NCBI GenBank assembly: GCA_031263295.1
Contig: JAISGC010000078.1
Coordinates: 1 to 7,447 of the forward strand
Direction of reading: 5' to 3'
Source: Rickettsiales bacterium
Lineage (GTDB): Bacteria > Pseudomonadota > Alphaproteobacteria > Rs-D84
Length of the DNA: 7,447 nt
Position numbers and translations under genes: made by a program. This document shows, piece after piece, positions 5,384-7,447 of this stretch (position 1 is its first letter; every line of letters begins with the position of its first letter). The notes beneath the pieces were generated by a model. It did no database searches and had not been told where the DNA came from. It saw only the letters and a list, made by a program, of their open reading frames with translations.

Positions 5384-6202
5384 ATGGCGGGGCCGGAAAG
5401 TATTCTTAAATCGCTCGCGCTCGCAGGCGTCGAGTGGGAGCTCTGCGAGCAGGTATCAGGGAACAGGGAACAGGTATCAGGGGCCAATGTTGAAAAGAAA
5501 GGGATTATTCCAGAGCCTAATTCCCCTTCGCTGGCGAACACGCACTGGCAGTTGCCGAAGGCAACTGACGGGGTAGTGGAAAAAATCGGCGAGCGGGGGT
5601 CTGCGACCCCAGCGAGCACTAATTTTGTCGCCCCCTCCGCCCCCGTCTCCTCCGCCGCCGTCGCCACCGCCGCCGGCCAAGCGGCCGGTGGCGAAAGCGA
5701 CCTCGCGACCGCAATAAAAAACTTCACAATTCATCCCCTCGCAAAGGGCGCAAAGAATCCAGTCCCCCCATTGCTCAACGCGAATTGCTCATTGCTCGTT
5801 ATAACGGACATCCCGTCTGCCGCGGACGACGCATCGGGCAAAATACTATCTGGCCCGGAGGGGGAATTATTCGACAAGATGATGTCGGCGATAGGTCTCG
5901 CGCGCACGCAAATATCAATAACGCCATTGGTGTTCTGGCGACCCGCGGGCGGCAGGACGCCGACCGAGGAAGAGCTCGCGGGCGCGCGCCCGTTTGTCGA
6001 CGCGGTGCTGGCCGCGCATCCCAATTGCAAGATTCTGACGCTCGGCGCTCTGGCCGCAAAGACAATCGCGGGCGCGACGCTCCCCCGCGACCACGGAAAA
6101 CCCTTCGACCGCGTCATCCCGATTTACAAACCAGATTATATTTTGGCAAACCCGGGCGTCAAAGGCGATGTATGGAATGCGTTGAAGAGCATTAAAGAAT
6201 AA
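5384..6202 (+). CDS. uracil-DNA glycosylase-family protein, probably inactive
   Basis: The 272-residue product has the layout of alphaproteobacterial family 4/5-like uracil-DNA glycosylases: a short N-terminal helix with AGVEWEL (14-20), a long low-complexity linker (about 25-105), then the alpha/beta core (about 105-272). Recognisable core parts are LLVITDIP (137-144), FWRPAGGRTPTEEEL (184-198), ILTLGALAAKTI (217-228) and IYKPDYILANPGVKGDVW (247-264). Key residues are altered. The uracil-pocket motif GE-(A/G)-PG reads TDIPS (141-145), and the HP of the second catalytic motif reads K249-P250. The usual iron-sulfur cysteines are missing; for example A199-G200-A201-R202-P203-F204 stands where a Cys precedes PF. 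True uracil excision is therefore doubtful, and an altered specificity or a structural role is possible. The linker contains repeat-derived segments (residues 23-33, 41-67 and 129-139). AAGGA precedes the chosen ATG by eight bases. Confidence 0.75.
   Translation: MAGPESILKSLALAGVEWELCEQVSGNREQVSGANVEKKGIIPEPNSPSLANTHWQLPKATDGVVEKIGERGSATPASTNFVAPSAPVSSAAVATAAGQAAGGESDLATAIKNFTIHPLAKGAKNPVPPLLNANCSLLVITDIPSAADDASGKILSGPEGELFDKMMSAIGLARTQISITPLVFWRPAGGRTPTEEELAGARPFVDAVLAAHPNCKILTLGALAAKTIAGATLPRDHGKPFDRVIPIYKPDYILANPGVKGDVWNALKSIKE
5450..5482. repeat. in-frame 12-bp direct repeat in the UDG-family linker
   Basis: CAGGTATCAGGG occurs at 5450-5461 and 5471-5482, 21 bp apart, with GAACAGGGAA-type sequence between. 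The spacing is a multiple of three, so the protein reads EQVSGNR followed by EQVSGAN. It lies directly before the inserted hairpin element. Confidence 0.7.
5504..5584 (+). repeat. half copy of the hairpin element inside the UDG-family gene
   Basis: ATTATTCCAGAGC (5504-5516), then ATTCCCCTTCGCTGGCGAA (5520-5538), a hairpin (5549-5567), GACGGGGT and GTGGAA match the left half of the 6206-6369 element in order and spacing. The segment is translated without a stop as residues 41-67. The outer part of the first hairpin (CCCC/GGGG) is lost here and only TTCGC/GCGAA remains. A further hairpin, GGGGTC-TGC-GACCCC (5596-5610), follows and may belong to the element. Confidence 0.85.
5768..5799. repeat. 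ATTGCTC-type repeat inside the UDG-family gene
   Basis: CCATTGCTC (5768-5776) and ATTGCTCATTGCTC (5784-5797 region) repeat words found in the right arm of the inverted repeat at 4841-4873; both share CCATTGCTC and ATTGCTCATTG. The stretch encodes about residues 129-139, next to the first beta strand of the glycosylase core. The words are short, so common origin is likely but not certain. Confidence 0.5.
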
Positions 6203-6205
6203 AGA

Positions 6206-6369
6206 ATTATTCCAGAGCGCGATTCCCCTTCGCTGGCGAAGGGGTGGCATCGGCCGAAGGCCGATGACGGGGTCGTGGAAAGTGATTTATTTTTACCCCT
6301 ACCCCGTCCGCTGGCTTCGCCAGCGTCCACCCCTTCCCAAAGGGAAGGGGAATACTGCTCTGGAATATT
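6206..6369. repeat. paired hairpin element between convergent UDG-family and porin genes
   Basis: Two related halves lie in inverted orientation. The left half (6206 to about 6285) has ATTATTCCAGAGC, hairpin CCCCTTCGC-TG-GCGAAGGGG (6225-6244), hairpin CATCGGCC-GAA-GGCCGATG (6248-6266) and GACGGGGT. The right half (about 6286-6369) is the reverse complement of the same order: TATTCCAGAGC (6367-6357), hairpin 6330-6350 (9-bp stem) and hairpin 6309-6325 (7-bp stem with a GAA turn on the minus strand). It begins 3 nt after the UDG-family stop and ends 22 nt before the porin stop, so it probably also ends transcription from both sides. Confidence 0.88.
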
Positions 6370-6391
6370 ATCGCAAGTTCCCAATTATGAA

Positions 6392-7420
6392 TTAAAATGC
6401 AATGCCAAACCCGCCCGCGACAAAATCATCGCGCCGAAATTGCCAAACCGCGCCGACGCTGCCCCAGATATTCAGAAACTTGTTCGCCTTGTATCGCACG
6501 GAAAAAATCCCGGTATGGGCGTCCGGCCCGGTCCAGATGTCGGAATAAATATAGTTCGCGGATGCGGCCCACTTTAAGAACTCGTAAGAAAATCCGGTGC
6601 CCGCCTGCGTGCCGTTTTGATCGACCAGCGGATTGTCGTCGACAATGACTTTTCCGGTCGCGGCCCAGATAAGACTGCCCGACTGGATGTTCAGCCCGAT
6701 TGTCCCCTGATAGCGCGCGTCGGCGACAACGGGCGCCAAGTGCGACCCGCTGCTCATCCCATCGGGCCGCTCGATGTATGAGAATCCGAGCGACACGGAA
6801 GATTTCGTTCGCCCGGACGGATCGCGAAAGCGCAGGCCCAACTCGTTCGAGCTCTTATAATGGCTGGTGGCCCCCGCCGCCCCGAATCCGATTTGTATCG
6901 GCCGCGTCGGCAACGACGCATAGTTCGCGCGCCATGCATACTGCGTCCCGCGGATTACCGGATTCGTTATGCCGATAAAATCTTCGGGCAAAAAGAATGC
7001 ATTGCTGCGCAGGCGCGTACCGCCGACATCGGGCAGAACCAGCGCAAGCTTTCCGGCTATGGAATCGGTCCACCCGGCCTCGATGCGCCCGTATCCGGAT
7101 TCGACATAAAGAAAGGCGTCCTTGGCCCATTGGTCGGCCGCGTTCGCCGATTGATCGTATGCATAAACCGCGCCGATGTTCCAGCGATTGCCAATCTCCC
7201 GCGACAATTGCCCGCGAACCAAATAGTCCTCGAAGTCGTTTTTATCCACCCGCCCGAGCGTCCCGTATCCGGTCAGCCTCGCCGCCCCGCCGTCCCACTT
7301 GTGCTCTAATGCGAAAGCTTTACCAAACAAAGAGAATAAGAGAATAAGAGAATAAGAGAATGGAGCGCGCAATATGCGTGCCGCTTTTATTTTATGCAAA
7401 AACCTTTTGACAAGTTCCAT
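6392..7420 (-). CDS. outer-membrane porin
   Basis: The 342-residue product is a Gram-negative porin-type beta barrel. After a basic N-terminus, a hydrophobic core (FSYSLILLFSL, 21-31) and the cleavage motif A35-F36-A37, the mature protein shows alternating aromatic and hydrophobic strands with Gly, Asp and Asn turns (GYGTLGRVD, WNIGAVYAYDQS, GYGRIEAGWTD). It ends in FGIAF, the C-terminal Phe recognised by the BAM assembly machinery. The segment GRIEAGWTDSIAGKL followed by a long loop resembles the constriction-loop region of general porins. It would form a passive, probably trimeric channel for small solutes, but specificity cannot be read from the sequence. It converges with the UDG-family gene. 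The start codon lies in a 32-bp perfect inverted repeat, and the signal-peptide core is encoded by an 8-bp tandem repeat. The promoter lies outside the window. No good Shine-Dalgarno site is present, only AAGAGA next to the ATG. Confidence 0.88.
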   Translation of the reverse strand: MELVKRFLHKIKAARILRAPFSYSLILLFSLFGKAFALEHKWDGGAARLTGYGTLGRVDKNDFEDYLVRGQLSREIGNRWNIGAVYAYDQSANAADQWAKDAFLYVESGYGRIEAGWTDSIAGKLALVLPDVGGTRLRSNAFFLPEDFIGITNPVIRGTQYAWRANYASLPTRPIQIGFGAAGATSHYKSSNELGLRFRDPSGRTKSSVSLGFSYIERPDGMSSGSHLAPVVADARYQGTIGLNIQSGSLIWAATGKVIVDDNPLVDQNGTQAGTGFSYEFLKWAASANYIYSDIWTGPDAHTGIFSVRYKANKFLNIWGSVGAVWQFRRDDFVAGGFGIAF

Positions 7421-7447
7421 TCTCTTATTCTCTTATTCTCTTATTCT
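7333..7447. repeat. 32-bp perfect inverted repeat covering the porin start and signal peptide
   Basis: Arms 7333-7364 and 7416-7447 are exact reverse complements built from the 8-bp unit AATAAGAG, with a 51-bp loop. The right arm carries the porin ATG (7420-7418) and upstream leader. The left arm encodes the hydrophobic core of the signal peptide. The repeat reaches the window edge and may continue. The loop resembles the loop of the repeat at 490-576 (both contain GTTTTT, AAAATAAAA and GCGCGCT in the same order). Confidence 0.88.

Noticed and set aside
5477..5734. 85-residue minus-strand frame with a Gly-rich run
   Set aside because: It is the complement of the Pro/Ala-rich UDG linker; the Gly run comes from the GCC/ACC-rich tract and there is no start signal.
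6206..6369. an insertion sequence between the UDG-family and porin genes
   Set aside because: It is only about 164 bp, with no transposase frame and no clear target-site duplication; a non-autonomous palindromic element fits better.

Overview
The window looks like a piece of a moderately GC-rich alphaproteobacterial chromosome. The evidence is a small DUF4167-like protein, an MJ0042-type zinc-ribbon protein with a DUF3426-like tail, a ParE with the alphaproteobacterial type of C-terminus, a Pal lipoprotein, an outer-membrane porin ending in Phe, and a uracil-DNA glycosylase-family protein of the alphaproteobacterial 'WRP..GRTPT' type. The genes are ordinary housekeeping or envelope genes that do not form one pathway. 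I see no tRNA, rRNA, CRISPR array, transposase or phage gene, and no species can be named from this alone.

Layout, left to right. On the minus strand, 617-1102 (zinc ribbon, one TM helix) is followed by 63-563 (an unknown secreted protein). A divergent promoter region at about 1114-1164 separates them from 1223-1498 (+, DUF4167-like). A palindrome-rich, non-coding stretch at 1499-1735 leads into dnaJ-like 1736-2623 (-) and parE 2766-4724 (-), then pal 4899-5306 (-). A UDG-family gene (5384-6202, +) is divergent from pal and converges on a porin gene (6392-7420, -), whose start lies in a long inverted repeat at the right edge.

The striking property is the repeat content. Nearly every intergenic gap holds a different inverted repeat, often touching the flanking stop codon, and several repeats run into coding sequence in frame. 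(1) An 8-bp tandem repeat (AATAAGAG) in inverted orientation brackets the start codons of two unrelated envelope genes. It encodes the same signal-peptide core, FSYSLILLFSL, in both. (2) A hairpin element with ATTATTCCAGAGC ends occurs as an inverted pair between the UDG and porin genes, and as a half copy inside the UDG reading frame. Its stems differ in sequence between copies but remain paired around a constant CGAAG turn. (3) The UDG-family protein has lost recognisable catalytic motifs, and its N-terminal linker appears to be built from several repeat types.

Promoter-like sequences are unusually readable. TTGCAA or similar -35 boxes stand 16-18 bp from good -10 boxes. For parE, dnaJ-like and the zinc-ribbon gene, the predicted transcription start falls within about 0-5 nt of the ATG and there is no usual Shine-Dalgarno site, which suggests leaderless mRNAs. 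The DUF4167-like, pal and UDG-family genes have leaders with Shine-Dalgarno sites.
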